Origin: Balanoglossus misakiensis
Taxonomy: Eukaryota; Hemichordata
Assembly: GCA_040954595.2 (NCBI GenBank)
Contig: CM082580.2
Span: 12,958,001 to 13,022,000, forward strand
Length of the DNA: 64,000 nt
Reading direction: 5' to 3'
Below, in pieces: positions 1 through 14,800 of this stretch. The notes beneath the pieces are model-generated. The model was not told the origin of the DNA. It searched no databases and saw only the letters and a program-made list of their open reading frames with translations. A program made the translations under genes and the position numbers. How positions within the stretch are numbered: the first letter of the stretch is position 1; each line of letters starts with the position of its first letter.

Positions 1-882
1 AACTGATCCGCCAATTTGTCAGGGTGATGAGGGACGTCAAGAGGACGGACATCGTTGACATTCTGAAGAATCACATTCCGAGAGGAACTGGCAAAATTGG
101 TAAAGGAAGCAGTTTCTTCTCCTCCATAATAAGTGCACAACAGTTAGGAATTGTGTTTTATTTCAGAAGGAAAGATAACTAAGATTGCCTCGTCCAGAGT
201 TGGACATTCTGTGTGTAATGTAAAGAGACAGCAAAAACAAAGCATTTTATCTGTTTGGCCAGTAAGTAATTAACACAAATCATGATGTGTACGTACACAT
301 GGGAGTTCACCATCCCTGATGTCTGACTGCCAAGTTTGTTGCAGTAGTAACACTTTCTGTTTTTGATGTTGTTATTTTGTAGGTACCCAGTTACCGGAGA
401 GACAATCGATACAAGAGATCCCGTTCTCGATCAGAACCCGACTTGTCAATCAGCTGTCTGTACCTTCCCCAGGTAAGATTTATTCTTAATGAGGATCTCA
501 AATGTAGATAAACATGGGACCCAAGAGCTTGTGCCTGGACAAATGAAACCAAGTGGTTAGATATCAGCAATCAAAGTTGCAGTGGTGCTGGAATTATATA
601 GGTCACACAGCTATAAAGTCGATTGAAGAGCCTCACAGTATTTCAGTCTTCTTAATTCATAAAAAACTTGTGCTTCTTTCAGACGGGAGAGACTGGAGGA
701 AACTGGCAGAAGACATCCAGATTCCCAATGTGAATATTTACATCAAACTGTGGGAGACAAGGCCAACGCCAGCAGAGCAAGTTCTTCACACGTGGCAGAG
801 TCGCGCTAACGCCACCGTGGGTAATCTGTACGACATTTTGGTTAGCAACAAGATGAATGATAGCGCCGCCCTTCTGGAGTAA
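1..882 (+). CDS. Tandem death-domain protein, C-terminal part (5' truncated by window)
   Basis: Three exons are visible: <1-99, 383-472 and 683-882 (stop TAA). All introns are GT-AG and phases match (1 nt + 2 nt at 99/383, 1 nt + 2 nt at 472/683). The first exon reads LIRQFVRVMRDVKRTDIVDI, the C-terminal half of one death domain (helices 5-6). After a linker, a second death domain starts at IPFSIRTRLVNQL and continues with DGRDWRKLAEDIQ, the classic D-W-x-x-L-A core. It ends with E-x-V-L-x-x-W and TVGNLYDIL helices. Death domains are homotypic adaptor modules in apoptosis, TLR/MyD88/IRAK and UNC5/p75 signalling. Whether an upstream kinase, ankyrin or receptor part exists cannot be seen here. 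The short ORF opening at 553 is mostly intron and its Met is not a start. Domain call strong; gene identity unknown. Confidence 0.82.
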
Positions 883-1676
883 CTTGGCATCTCCTTTCAT
901 ATGGATAGTATTGGATATAGAATCTCTTTCATTTGTTCTGTATTTACACATATTATGAAAAAAAAGTGACGTGGATTTCTTTTGAGTTCGAAATATTTAG
1001 CATTATGTACCAAAAAAAAGTTTACATTTTTTTCATTTGTCGTGAAAACATGAAAATCATGTCACAAAGTGACCAGATATATTGAGTGTCTACATCAATT
1101 ACTCTCTAGTGTGTAGATAAGTACTGAGGAACAAGTTGATTTTCATCAAAAACTGCAGCAATTTTAACTCTTCTTCACCTGTTTCCCTGCATATTTATGG
1201 GAAAAGGAGGGGTGAATCTAAATGCACTGCTGAGAGGTTTAATCTGTGTAAGAATCAATAACTGTTGTGATATTCTTTTAACATGGATGGAAATAAAATC
1301 GATCATTCTCAATGAACACATACTGTGATGTGTGTTTTTTGCGTGTATGTTTCTGTTCTGTTGTCTTGTGTAGACTGATGTGTTATCCTTACAGCAATTT
1401 GTTGGTGACGTCATTAAAACCTCCAACACTGAACTCCTTTCTCTACAGTGATATTTATCATACTCGCCGTTGGTGGCGAAATTTTAAAATGAGAACAGAC
1501 AAAACCGTCCGTGTTCTGGCTATGTACCCGCGTTATCAATATTTATTACTTTGTAGTGATCTTGTATTTCATGATTTCTCTCAGTCTGAAAGCTGTCTTT
1601 GCAGTTTACCATTGGATTGATGAGGTTGAAAAAAATATTAAACATAATAAAGATTGCACATAAACTGGAAGTTGTA
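883..1676. other. 3' flank/UTR of death-domain gene; no gene recognised
   Basis: AT-rich sequence follows the death-domain stop. AATAAA hexamers at 1292-1297 and 1646-1651 are candidate polyadenylation signals on the + strand. ORFs here have no recognisable motif and no splice support. Confidence 0.5.
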
Positions 1677-1704
1677 CGGTAGTTCTCTTTTTTGAGGATG
1701 TGGT

Positions 1705-1720
1705 GGCCCTGAAAAGGGCC
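1705..1720 (-). promoter_or_regulatory. Histone mRNA 3' stem-loop (H2A copy 1)
   Basis: On the minus strand this reads GGCCCT-TTTC-AGGGCC followed by ACCACA. It is the canonical replication-dependent histone stem-loop bound by SLBP, lying about 30 nt after the H2A stop. A purine-rich downstream element (AAAAAAGAGAAC on the minus strand, 1683-1694) follows for U7 snRNP base pairing. It shows that the mRNA is non-polyadenylated and S-phase regulated. Confidence 0.95.
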
Positions 1721-1752
1721 TTTTGGTTTGTGTATGCTAAAAAGCACACGAT

Positions 1753-2434
<682 letters not shown>

Positions 2435-2803
2435 ATGCCTCCAAAAGCCAGTGGAAAAGCCGCCAAGAAGGCCGGTAAGGCCAAAGCCGCACGCACCGGC
2501 GACAAGAAGAGAAAGAGGCGAAGGAAGGAAAGCTATGGTATCTACATCTACAAAGTCCTGAAACAGGTCCACCCCGATACTGGTGTCTCCTCCAAAGCCA
2601 TGTCTATCATGAACAGCTTTGTCAACGACATCTTCGAGCGTATCGCCGCTGAAGCTTCCCGCTTGGCCCACTACAACAAGCGTTCCACCATCACCAGCAG
2701 AGAGATCCAGACCGCTGTCCGTCTCCTGCTGCCCGGTGAACTTGCCAAGCACGCCGTCAGTGAGGGCACCAAAGCCGTCACCAAATACACCAGCTCCAAG
2801 TAA
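2435..2803 (+). CDS. H2B: Histone H2B (copy 1)
   Basis: Intronless 122-aa core histone H2B. The lysine-rich N-tail ([19 protein letters not shown]) is followed by the [11 protein letters not shown] repression-like motif. The histone fold runs from [18 protein letters not shown] through [18 protein letters not shown], and the alphaC helix carries the conserved end [17 protein letters not shown], with the Lys that is ubiquitinated in animals. It dimerises with H2A. The protein is identical to copy 2 (5884-6252). It follows an octamer/TATA promoter and is followed 29 nt after the stop by the stem-loop. The + strand frame from 2619 and the minus frames here are shadows. Confidence 0.98.
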   Translation: MPPKASGKAAKKAGKAKAARTGDKKRKRRRKESYGIYIYKVLKQVHPDTGVSSKAMSIMNSFVNDIFERIAAEASRLAHYNKRSTITSREIQTAVRLLLPGELAKHAVSEGTKAVTKYTSSK

Positions 2804-2832
2804 ATTGTATGCCCAGCATACACAAACCAAAC

Positions 2833-2848
2833 GGCCCTTTTCAGGGCC
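2833..2848 (+). promoter_or_regulatory. Histone mRNA 3' stem-loop (H2B copy 1)
   Basis: GGCCCT-TTTC-AGGGCC followed by ACCACA is a canonical SLBP site. A purine-rich U7 element (AAAAAGAGAAC) lies about 12 nt further downstream at 2861-2871. Confidence 0.95.
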
Positions 2849-2902
2849 ACCACATACTCCAAAAAGAGAACTACCGTAAACTCATTCACTTTCCGCAAAC
2901 TC

Positions 2903-3780
2903 AAAAGTAGATTATCAAAAGTGTTTCTCCCGTACGAAGAGAACCAAATACCAATAGTACATACATGGCTCTCCTCAGTGCTTGGAACCAAAGCAAATTA
3001 ATGGCATGCCACCAGGGCAAATATTTCCTGCTATGAAAAGGTCTTTTTGGGTCACCGGGTGTGCCCGTCTGTAGAAATTCTTCTGATAATTCTCTGAGAA
3101 ACAAGGAGTGAAAATGTGCGTATGTCCTTTTGGCCAAAGTTGACGGGATGCACCACAGCAAATCGTAGCCACCCTCGGCTGCGAAGGCAGGACATTCCAC
3201 ATACAAACATCGAAAAGAAGAAAATAAAAGTAAGGAGTCATGGATTCATAATCAAAAGTGTGGTCACCAGAATAATGCAGCTGTTTTGGCTTAAGTTACT
3301 CAATCCAGTTTAATGAGTACAATTACATGCGATACACTCCAGTATATTGGACTGGTTCATCCATACACACTAGCTCCATGCAAACACCACTGATGCATAC
3401 ACCAACAGCTCAAAATGCAGAGATTGATTATTTACTCAAATAAACATGGCAGCGATATACATGAATCACATTCATAGCAGTCTGCCAAAAACATGAAGAT
3501 TTAGGTGTATGGCGTAGTGCCATGGTCAATGCCACAATATTGAATCTTTCCTACATTACACTCCAATCACCTGGAATCGACAACAAGACATTTTGGGGGG
3601 ATGGGGGGGGGGGGGCTACATGTATCAGCAATCAACAAGGGAACTGCAAGCGACCTGTATAATTTTAGTTTGAACTTCCATGGTTTAGACAAGGTGGGAA
3701 ACCCTGGTGGGAAACGAACGGACCAATCCCAGAACAGTCAATCAGGGTTATTATGCAAGGCGGGGCAACCGGTTATTCGT
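2903..3780. other. Histone spacer, no gene recognised
   Basis: This is spacer between the H2B copy 1 unit and the H4 promoter. It contains a poly-G tract (3595-3615, interrupted once) and several short ORFs without motifs. No H3 or H1 coding sequence is present here or elsewhere in the window. Confidence 0.7.
3595..3615. repeat. Poly-G tract
   Basis: Six G, AT, then thirteen G. Low-complexity homopolymer in the histone spacer, with potential for G-quadruplex formation. Confidence 0.9.
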
Positions 3781-4209
<429 letters not shown>

Positions 4210-4237
4210 ATTTTACACAACAAAATCCAAACCAAAA

Positions 4238-4253
4238 GGCCCTTTTCAGGGCC
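4238..4253 (+). promoter_or_regulatory. Histone mRNA 3' stem-loop (H4)
   Basis: GGCCCT-TTTC-AGGGCC with ACCACA downstream, starting 29 nt after the H4 stop. The U7-type purine element CAAAAAAGAGAAC follows at 4264-4276. Confidence 0.95.
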
Positions 4254-4276
4254 ACCACATCCTCAAAAAAGAGAAC

Positions 4277-5125
4277 TACCGAAAACTTCACACTAACATA
4301 CATGTTCATATGGACTGAGTTCATATACCCTTGCATTGCACTCCGTTTCTCGTAGTTGGTGCTACGTGGATTTTTCTGGCAGTTTTGTGCATCCAACTCC
4401 CAAATGAAAGTGGTAGAGAATTTTCAGAGTGTAAAACTTTCTCCGTTGTCTAGCAGGGCGGTGACACAGTACAAGATAAAAGTTTTTTATCAAATTTTAA
4501 AGTTAAACTCAGACGTGTCCTGTCCTTAGGCTTGACACAAAATGCTTGATGGTGTATGATGAAACTGGCGAAGAACTTTAGAAAGTTTGTGAGTATGACA
4601 GTAATGTCAATTTATCTCATCTCACCCAGAATCAATACTGACTGCGAAATAAGTGCTCCAAATCATGTTGTCAATGTATGCACTGTAAACGGTTCCCAGA
4701 TGATTAGTGCTATTGTACGACGGTCATACACCTCGGACATATGGCTCCCACTTTTACCCAGAACAAAAGTACAAGAACGATTGTCACCTCACATTTTATC
4801 ACAGATTACCCGGAATGGGGTGAAAAAGCTCCGTGTATTGTCATAAATGCTGTAGTGAGAACACATTATGTGTGTGCTAGTGGCTGTATCAATAAGTACT
4901 GGTACCTTGTTATCGTACTAGAATTGTTAGACAGCTGTGATATGCAGGTTATTGTCACCATGGAATATTCACATTGAATATTACAACCAATTTATTTTAT
5001 ATGTTTTGACGTCGCATTGTACTGATATCTGGGCTAACATACTATAATTTTACCATGGATCTTAGTGTATGTATATGTCTTCATAACAAATCGTATTGTA
5101 ATATCATGACGATTGTGCGAGAGTT
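4277..5125. other. Histone spacer, no gene recognised
   Basis: This is AT-rich spacer between H4 and the second H2A. Short ORFs at 4556-4977 show no family motif, splice sites or histone-like composition. Confidence 0.7.
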
Positions 5126-5153
5126 CGGTAGTTCTCTTTTTTGAGGATGTGGT

Positions 5154-5169
5154 GGCCCTGAAAAGGGCC
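5154..5169 (-). promoter_or_regulatory. Histone mRNA 3' stem-loop (H2A copy 2)
   Basis: Minus-strand GGCCCT-TTTC-AGGGCC with ACCACA and a following purine-rich element. Same spacing to the stop as in copy 1. Confidence 0.95.
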
Positions 5170-5201
5170 GTTTGGTTTGTGTATGCTACAAAGCACACAA
5201 T

Positions 5202-5883
<682 letters not shown>

Positions 5884-6252
5884 ATGCCTCCAAAAGCCAG
5901 TGGTAAAGCCGCCAAGAAAGCCGGTAAGGCCAAAGCCGCACGCACCGGCGACAAGAAGAGAAAGAGGCGAAGGAAGGAAAGCTATGGTATCTACATCTAC
6001 AAGGTCCTGAAACAGGTCCACCCCGATACTGGTGTCTCCTCCAAAGCCATGTCCATCATGAACAGCTTTGTCAACGACATCTTCGAGCGTATCGCCGCTG
6101 AAGCTTCCCGCTTGGCCCACTACAACAAGCGTTCCACCATCACCAGCAGAGAGATCCAGACCGCTGTCCGTCTCCTGCTGCCCGGTGAACTCGCCAAGCA
6201 CGCCGTCAGTGAGGGCACCAAAGCCGTCACCAAATACACCAGCTCCAAGTAA
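5884..6252 (+). CDS. H2B: Histone H2B (copy 2)
   Basis: Intronless 122-aa H2B, identical in protein sequence to copy 1 (2435-2803), with only a few synonymous changes. It starts MPPKASGK and ends [10 protein letters not shown]. It shares the divergent promoter with H2A copy 2, and the stem-loop follows the stop by 29 nt. Identity at the protein level plus near-identity of the non-coding promoter suggests recent duplication or gene conversion. Confidence 0.98.
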   Translation: MPPKASGKAAKKAGKAKAARTGDKKRKRRRKESYGIYIYKVLKQVHPDTGVSSKAMSIMNSFVNDIFERIAAEASRLAHYNKRSTITSREIQTAVRLLLPGELAKHAVSEGTKAVTKYTSSK

Positions 6253-6281
6253 ATTGTATGCCCAGCATACACATACCAAAC

Positions 6282-6297
6282 GGCCCTTTTCAGGGCC
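6282..6297 (+). promoter_or_regulatory. Histone mRNA 3' stem-loop (H2B copy 2)
   Basis: GGCCCT-TTTC-AGGGCC followed by ACCACA, with the purine-rich U7 element AAAAAGAGAAC at 6310-6320. Confidence 0.95.
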
Positions 6298-7046
6298 ACC
6301 ACATTCTCCAAAAAGAGAACTACCGTAAACTTATTCACTTTCCGCAAACTCTGAACCTCCCTTGAACTATGGAGGTACATGTACTTAGTACCTTCATGCT
6401 GGAACACGGTCACTCTGTCATTTTAGCATAAGGACTCTCGTTCTGAGAGTAGGTGACACCTGTGTAAATACTGCACCCCTTAAATTTCACTTCGGCCATC
6501 GCCATAGAAACGTACTTTGTATTTCTGAAGCTATAATCAGAATTGATAACCCTAATCCCGATTGCACTGAACAGTTGCAGAATACGAAGTGGAAGTCAGT
6601 CAAGTAATCTTTTTCAATTGATGTTTAGAAGGCTTCGGCCCGCCAACTCCATTCTTATCTCCAGATTGTGAAGCCATTTAATATAGTACTCGATGAAAGT
6701 CATGACATGTGTTCGGTTTCAACAATTGCGGGGGAATATTGAACTGAACCCTGGGGATTTTTCATGACATGCGTGCAGTTTGTCGCCCTACTCATTGCAT
6801 GTAGTTCTTGGGTGTGATTCAATATGTCTTTTTTTATAAAGAGGGCGACCTTCCAAACCATGGCCTCATCTCCAAGGAGACAACGCGAGAACGAGGCCCG
6901 TATGTCACAGAGTATACGGTGTCATGATTCAAGTTTTTGCATATTCAAAGTTTCTTTTGTTAACTCTTTGGTGAACTAATTTTTGCATATTCAGAGCGCA
7001 TCTGTGTGAGTAGCCTATCACGTTGTACCTTTGTCGCAATGCGGTA

Positions 7047-7059
7047 CCCCCCCCCCCCC
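7047..7059. repeat. Poly-C tract
   Basis: Thirteen consecutive C residues in intergenic DNA. Confidence 0.9.
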
Positions 7060-9223
7060 GGAGTGTGCAGCAAGAGAATGGTAGCAGCGACGGTTTTGCT
7101 TTGTGGATTTGTTCTCTGCGTCCGAGATTTGTGTAGCTGTAATTTTGGGAATTTGAAATACTGGTTTGTTGTACATGTATATATGATACAAGTTGGATGT
7201 AAAACTTACCTTATAATAAAATGCGGCTGTCGAGCGTCGGTCCCAAATATAGCGACGATACACAAGACGAAAAAGTTTTTACTCTATGAGGAAAACCTGA
7301 AAATATTTTTTATCATTTACCGGAACGGAGAAGCGTCTGATAGCTTCCACCACAAAACACTGAGTGAGTCTAAAAATAGACGCAGAGAATGATCCCTGCT
7401 GACGGTTGTTACTTTTGACAAGAGATCAATACCTCATCGACGAGTACACGGGGTTATAGGTTTGTCTGCACGTGACACGGGTCACTGGTTAAGGTTTTCC
7501 GCTTGAGTTCCCGGATGTCCGTGTATCCCTTGAGGGGGACACGATACGTCCACGCAATTCTTGATCTCGCGGTAAATGGCGTGAAATTGATTTGTTTCCC
7601 AGTGGCAGACTCTAAGTTAAGCAGAACAGAATAGATCATCTACTGTCTATCTGAGACTATTTCCCTTATTTTTTATCTGAAGAGTATTTTCAGATGTCTA
7701 TTTTGGTGACTTTATCTAGTTGGCTTTATATGTCGCGTCGGGTCACTGGCCATCTGAAGATTTGATATCGTGGCAGCAAATTAAATTCCGCCGCCGATTT
7801 TCAACCTATGACAATCCACCTTTGATATAGAACTTTACGGGGATAGACTTTTCGCCTTGATTGGCTCGTCGGTAGAGTGTCTTGATCTCCTTTCTCGATT
7901 TAACGAAGGAGAACATAGCTTTAAATTCAACATTTTCGGAGGTAATCACCCGCAGTTGCAGTATTAGGCCCAAATGACGCAATTTAAATTCGGAATGAAC
8001 TCTATGTACGAAAGACTAAATTTGAGATCATGAGAAATATATAAACAGTGACTGCTACGAGAGCGCTGCTTTTGAGAATTAAGTTCAAAGTCGCTGATAT
8101 GAGACCTTCTGCTAAATATGCTGAAGTATGTGTTATCCATCATAAACATCGTTTTGCTTTTAGATATGTTACGACTAGCTGGCAACTTATCGGTCACGAT
8201 TAGCAAACCTCAACACATGACAGTTCGTTTATTTTCGATAATGGTTTTCCCGTGTTTCTTCGTCTGGACTTTTACTACTTAATATACCTAATCAAATTTA
8301 CAAGGACATCTTCCTAGAAGCATATCCTTGCTTTCAGTTATTTGTGGTAGTCACCACAGCATTCATATAAGCCATGATCATTCGTGTGTATATGAGCAAC
8401 CGGAGGTGTTAGGTTAATCTAACATTTGTTAAAAGACTATGGGTCATAAGTGTGCTCGAACAAATAACAATAAATACGATCCTTTCACGATAGATGACAA
8501 GGTTTGAACTTTCTGTGATGTTAATTGTGCACGAAAACTCATTATTGCGAAACCCGTGTGACTGCTTGTGTATATACGGAACAGACCGATTACATTCGCC
8601 GTCTTATCAACAGGCGTTTTCTCATTTGTTCTCGTCAATGAGGTCATTTGGAGACATCATTGCAGATCCCTCGAGGCATCACGGATTGATTCGAAGGCGG
8701 ATAGTCAGATTGCTTTCCGCTTTTGACGTTTTCGAAGTGAAACTTCAGGATGAATATAGGCGGGTGTAGGAAGAGTGATTCAGTTTCATTATTTAGACGC
8801 AGGAGACGACACCACGGCCAGTGTCAAGATGATAATACTTCATCAATAATCAATGATGATAGACATATACAAAATGCAATGTCAATTACGACAGCAGAGA
8901 AACCAACACAGCCTGGGGGAAAGTCGATCAAGAGAGGGCAGTTGTTTCACGGCAAGCGTCAAAATGACGATGGAGACAGGCGTTCATATTGTCGTGTTCA
9001 CGTATTCAACAAATGTTCTGTCTGCAAGACTGGGAATAGGTACTAGTACTCTGATACAGGGTTGAGATACATTTGATTCAGGAGGAAAATGAGCTGAGAT
9101 GTGTTGAGAAGTTCAGCCTTCTGCTTAATGAGGCATGGTGGCACATTACATGTACATAACCTTTGGGGAAATGATGACCTTGTTGTCATCCTTCCACAAT
9201 AATCAACAGTGACATCCCATACG

Positions 9224-9236
9224 GGGGGGGGGGGGG
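9224..9236. repeat. Poly-G tract
   Basis: Thirteen consecutive G residues in intergenic DNA. Confidence 0.9.
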
Positions 9237-11899
9237 CGCTCTGGCAACATGAAAATAGATACTCAGAAAATGTAATTATTTTAGGAGAGACTTGCTCGTA
9301 TATTCTGTTGATAGCTTAGTTTCTTACCATCTTCCACATTCAAGGTATTATACTAGCCATATTTGGTATTTTTACATCGAATGTATTGATTGCATTTCGG
9401 CGTCGCCGTCAGGATTGCTGAAACACCTCACCTTAATAGTGTGCAGATAACCTCCACCCACATTGCGCTTTTGATTATCTACATGTAGTAGCTAGCTCAC
9501 ATCACACATCCACTATTTTTGTGCATCACTTGGGAATACAGTGTGCTGTCTGCATCTACAAGTATATCGATCGAGTACCTATTGAAAGTCACACTAACGC
9601 TGAATCTTTGAACAGGGGTGACCAACATATCGTCCTTTGCGTCTGTGTTCATGAGCATTACCTATATTTTGTATGTTTATTTCCTCTGCCTCTTAGTCAG
9701 ATCACTTTGTCTGTGGTCAGATGGATTTACTATTACTGACACCTATGTGCTACTACACACAGTGCGTCTGTTCCCACGTGTATTTTTTGCATACCAAGAC
9801 TACAGAGTCTTAACGTCGAAGTGGATTTGTCTGTCTTGCTGACCAATTACCGATCTGTCTGTTGTCTTCAAATCCTGATAGTCGTGGCCTATGCACTTAT
9901 ACATGTATGACGTATTCTTGTGTGAGTGAAATATGCGCCTTCTCTGTAGCATTATCAAGGAGATGAAATGGAAACCAATTTAGATGGAAGGTCGATTCAA
10001 CTCTGAATCAACCCGTGCTGCCTCAAGGTTTCCAGTGACGTCTCAAGATGGCCTCGTTACCTCGACCGCCACAAGAATGATAAGACGGTCAAGATAGGCC
10101 AGGATTGTCTCGTCAAAAGTCGATCACTGGGACGTCAAGAGCCAGGCCGTAACAACTGTCCGTTTTATCTAATGTAAAAGTTTAGTTTTTTTTATATCGA
10201 TAAAGAATAAGAGTGTCAGAAATAACATTGATGTATTTTTCACAACTATCACGAATTCAATAAGGCATGTCTTACTACCAACATTTTGGTGACAAGTCGT
10301 TGGTATTATTACCAGTGACGGTAAATCTCACATATACATGTAGTACATAAACCAATATATTTATGAAACATGGAAAACATGGAGTTTTACTCATTCTGTG
10401 GAACATTCGGAGCAGTAGCTCTCTTCTAACATCGATTAATTTCGCTGCTCCATTCAGTTGTACTGCTTTACACACTCAATATTATCAGTCTGGGCGAGTT
10501 CAACACCTGGAGCTCTTAGACCCGAATCGTTTTGTTGCCAGGACGATTTAATTTTCACCATGATGGAAAATAAACGTGCTCAGGGCAGAGTGTGATATAA
10601 CACACCGGCATTCCCCTAATTGATTAGCGGCTTTGCGATAGCTTTTCTGTGTGTTTGGTGCTCACAATGGCACAGCCGCCACTTCGATGCAGGGGCATTT
10701 TAATGCCCGAGACACCGTGTACGCGTTTGAATAACGTCGCAATCTAATAATGGCTTTCCAATAATAAAACGTGTTTTCTCGGATGTAAGTGACTTGGTGC
10801 GTAAAAGATCCGCGTCAGCTGCTAGCTGATGTTTTCATTTCAACTTTCTTAAGCCGTGTTGATGTTCATTATCCCCACAATATGTGACCGAATGTCTTCA
10901 GAAAGTGTCTTTTACGTCATATAGTCAACAAGCTGAAATTGTAGAACAAAGCTCAAAACAAAATCGATAATGTGCTAATTAATACAAAATCGATAATATT
11001 CTAATTGATATTCATTGGTGATAGATTTATGTCACTTGTGTCGGATGTTTCCTCACGGCAAAGAAACATGTTTATCGGTTCTTCCGTCGTTGCAGTTCGT
11101 CTTTTCCGGGAATGGGCGCTACAAACTCGAAACTTAAACTAACACACCGAACAAGACGTAAATCTCGATTGTCAGAAATAATGTCTATCAAAGGCCATAT
11201 TTTTCATTTAATACCCTGTAGTAAGTGACCTGGAAGGAACTCATAATAACCTCGATATATGTGATCCACTTGCAAAGTAGACACAAAAAAGCTCCGAGCG
11301 ATCGATGAACTTTGAGATATAAACATTTTATGGAAAACGTGGTTATGGAAAATATGGATCCGTTTACAGGAAATGCTGCACACGGAAAATTGATGAGTAT
11401 ACAATTAGTCTGACATGCGCAGTTGTGCAGTTTGAGTGCCGCTACATAGTGGTTCATTTCGCCTGGCCACAACGGTAACTATCAAGTCGCGTTTTGCTTT
11501 GTTGGAACAGTCTCTTGGCCGTATCAGCCATTTCGAATTTGTTTACATACATACCAGGATGTCCGGACCGGTTTTATCAACGTGTTGAGAATCTTTACCC
11601 ACAAAAAGGAGCTCATTTATACACGTTTGGAATATTGGCGTGATTGCGAACATATACTTTGCCATGGTTGGCCATTCCTTCGATCAGATTGGATTCGCTG
11701 AGTATTACAATATCACTTCAACACCCTGGGGATGTAGACTACGTGTTGACTAATGAGCATGGCGTTAAACCGTGGCTGCATTCGTTGATGTGCCATTTTT
11801 ACCGGTCGACTGCTCAAAAATGCGTCCAGATTTGGGCTCAAAACCAATATGTTTATATTACAGCTAATATGCCATCTACAGGTGAACCCCACAAGTAAT

Positions 11900-14800
11900 A
11901 TGCAGGCGCAGATTACAGTCATCATAGCTCTGGTAACAGTTACACAAGGTAAGCAACTTCGACCATATGTTTTCTACCTATATCGTTCTCTCTTATAATT
12001 AGTCTTTCGTATTCTGTGCGTCTGTGTTTTGGTCTGCCATGTCTATTGTGTATTCTCTTTGAACAACTTGGTGCATCTGGATTACAAGGGCGGAAATATT
12101 CACGGGAGAGTCATAATGTCCGATCGCTGGGCTTACAATGCGGAAAAATGCATACTGACTTGAAAGAGTATAGCGTTTTTAATTTGTATTCCTTGTCAAA
12201 GCAGAGTCCATGCCAAACCATACATGTACCATCTAGGCATGTTTTGGGCTTTAATTGCTTAACATCAGCTTACCGTTACCGTGTAATGTTTTATGAGTCG
12301 CGTGATTGAATGGTACAATTCTAGTAATCGAAATTGGTATCATTTGTAGACAAACCCGCTCTATACACAATCATGATTGTTCTCTTTCCTGAAATCAGTG
12401 GTCGACACCGACAATTTCCGTAAAAGGAATATTTGAGCTATTAATATGGTCAAGGAGATAATTAAACGAGACCATGGGAAAATAATTAATGCGTGCGAAA
12501 AAGGCAGCGTCGGTTGATGGAAACGAAGCGACACAAAACAGTGTGAAAGGAATACTCTATGGAGATGTGACTGTGATGACGGTATGTGTGTAGCGACAGC
12601 ATTCCGCCTTCTCGTTGTTAAATTTCCAACAATGAAGATTGAATTTCATTGTATTAATGGCATCTACAAAATACCCTTACTCTGTAATTTGCGGTTCGTT
12701 TGTTTCATGTTCACGACACCATGGCAACGTCGAGACTGAATAACGCAATTAAAACGCTCTTAAAACCTCTGATTTGTCGCCGGTGACACGCCATGTATCA
12801 ATCTCTCTCTCTCTCCCTGAATGTACACGGACACACTTAATAACATTCCACGGCTGAAATAAACATCGGTCACTCAGGCGTTGATGCGGCGGGGCTAGGC
12901 TCAGCTCATGAGAATCACCCAGGATTATTGACTAGTGATTTTCGTGATTAGAATGGCGAATTGCGTTGTTTTTTATTAATACCTTATTTTAACCCCTTGA
13001 TCTGAGGTAGTTTGAAATCCATATCAATTTAAGTCAAAATGCTTCCCAAAGCGTGACTACAGACACGTTTTTAAACACAGGTAATGAATATGCAGCTTTA
13101 GATTTTTAACATTAATTGACTTTTGACTTGCTATATAGTCTTTAACAGCGAGGGCACAAACCGGTCAATTCCATCGCCAGGGATTGAAATAATATTTATT
13201 CAACAAAACTGTCCCGAATACACGAGAAATGAACTTCTGTGACCGCGAAACATTTCGAGATGCCTTGAAAATGAAGAAATTGGGGAAAAATGGAAAATTG
13301 AAAAATGACAATCAATAGAAATATCCCACTTATGAGGATTCCGTCATCGCCAGTCACGTACACAACAATAACACATGAAGACATAAAACTGGCGAAATAT
13401 AATCTAGAGTTTTTTTACTATACATTGATAATGCTACCATAGGAGACAGTTCATATAGCAGAAAATACAGGCGAGAATGTCATTCAAGGTCGTATAAATC
13501 TCCGCAGTAACTTCTAACTATGAAGTATTTCTCTCGTATTTCAGGAAAAAGTGATACGTACTTGAACAAGCTGTCTTCTTTATCATCAACACAGTCTGGG
13601 GTTGTGCAACAAATGTTGCCCATTAAGATAACACACGACCTCTTAACGGAAGTTGCGCGGACAGGAAATGACGTATTACTAAAGGGAATTACGTCACATA
13701 ATATCCTGATACCTGGCATACAACACACCATAACTTGGAGTAAAGATAACAGCGTAATCACGTAAGTTATTCACTAAATGCTTCACTTTTTAAACGGTAC
13801 AGAATAAGACCGAATGTTTAATATTCAATAATTCTAGCAATTGTTTTTGACATTTTATGAAATTTGAGACGAATCATACAGATTACAAAAAAATTGATGA
13901 CGTGTGGCCAATCTTAAATTCTCCGTGGCCTTGAAACGCATTAAACGAATAATCCTTAATTTCAGATACGTGATGGGCGTACTCCCTAAAGTTGCAACAA
14001 GTAAACTAGCTTCGTTAATCTCAAATTGCTTGTGGCATATCTATGGTCTCCCGTCTAAGCGTGACATCTATGCCAGTGATAGACTCGATATACTTTTCAC
14101 GATATCATTATGATACATCAATGTTTTGTCATAAACAAATACCAGTCTCAGCCAAGCAACCATACTTGAATTCTTGTTGTTTTGTGATTTATATAGGTTA
14201 CAATAAATGAAGACGGCTTCTTAACATTTTTCACAGATCATATAGCTTGGCGATAAATTAAACTACCCAGGCTTTGTTCGGAACATCGTAAATGTAGGTA
14301 TATGTGTCAAAAGCGCGATTTCAGTAAAAGTATTCGCATTTTGCATTCTGAACCATACAGCTTCGTCATCAGTGAGACACCGCGAGTAGCTTCATTAACC
14401 AACCAAAAGCTTTGAACAGTCACGTGCAATCGTATACAACAGTATTTTATTAGTTGTCTGTGATCTGCGCCCTGTTATTGCCATTTTGCGAAACATTAAA
14501 GTGGGCATTTTTCCCGCCGGGAACGCATAACGGCGATAAAGTACTCTTTTTGCAACACCGTGCTGTGCTTCACTCCACGTTATTATTCCCATGTATATTC
14601 CCCTAGGGCAATAGCGTTTATATCACACTGATGATTTACCACTGTACATGCTGTAATAAAATCTATTGATGTGCACAAACAAAGGCTCTCTGTGGGAGCA
14701 TAGTGGATCCCATCGAGGCAACCAGCACAACATTGTAAAACTCAGATCACCAATCCAAAAACACTTTATACTTGTTCCTTTGGCAATGATTCTCTCTATA

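Larger units (their letters stand above)
6352..11899. other. Intergenic region, no gene recognised
   Basis: About 5.5 kb between the histone cluster and the Ig-type gene. It contains a poly-C run (7047-7059) and a poly-G run (9224-9236). ORFs here (for example 7006-7392, 8494-8769, 11188-11472 minus) have no family motif, no convincing splice sites and no conserved-looking composition. No tRNA cloverleaf or snRNA was recognised. Confidence 0.6.

Noticed and set aside
7006-7392. 128-aa + frame in the intergenic region
   Set aside because: Includes a poly-C run read as Pro-Pro; no motif, splice support or neighbouring exons.
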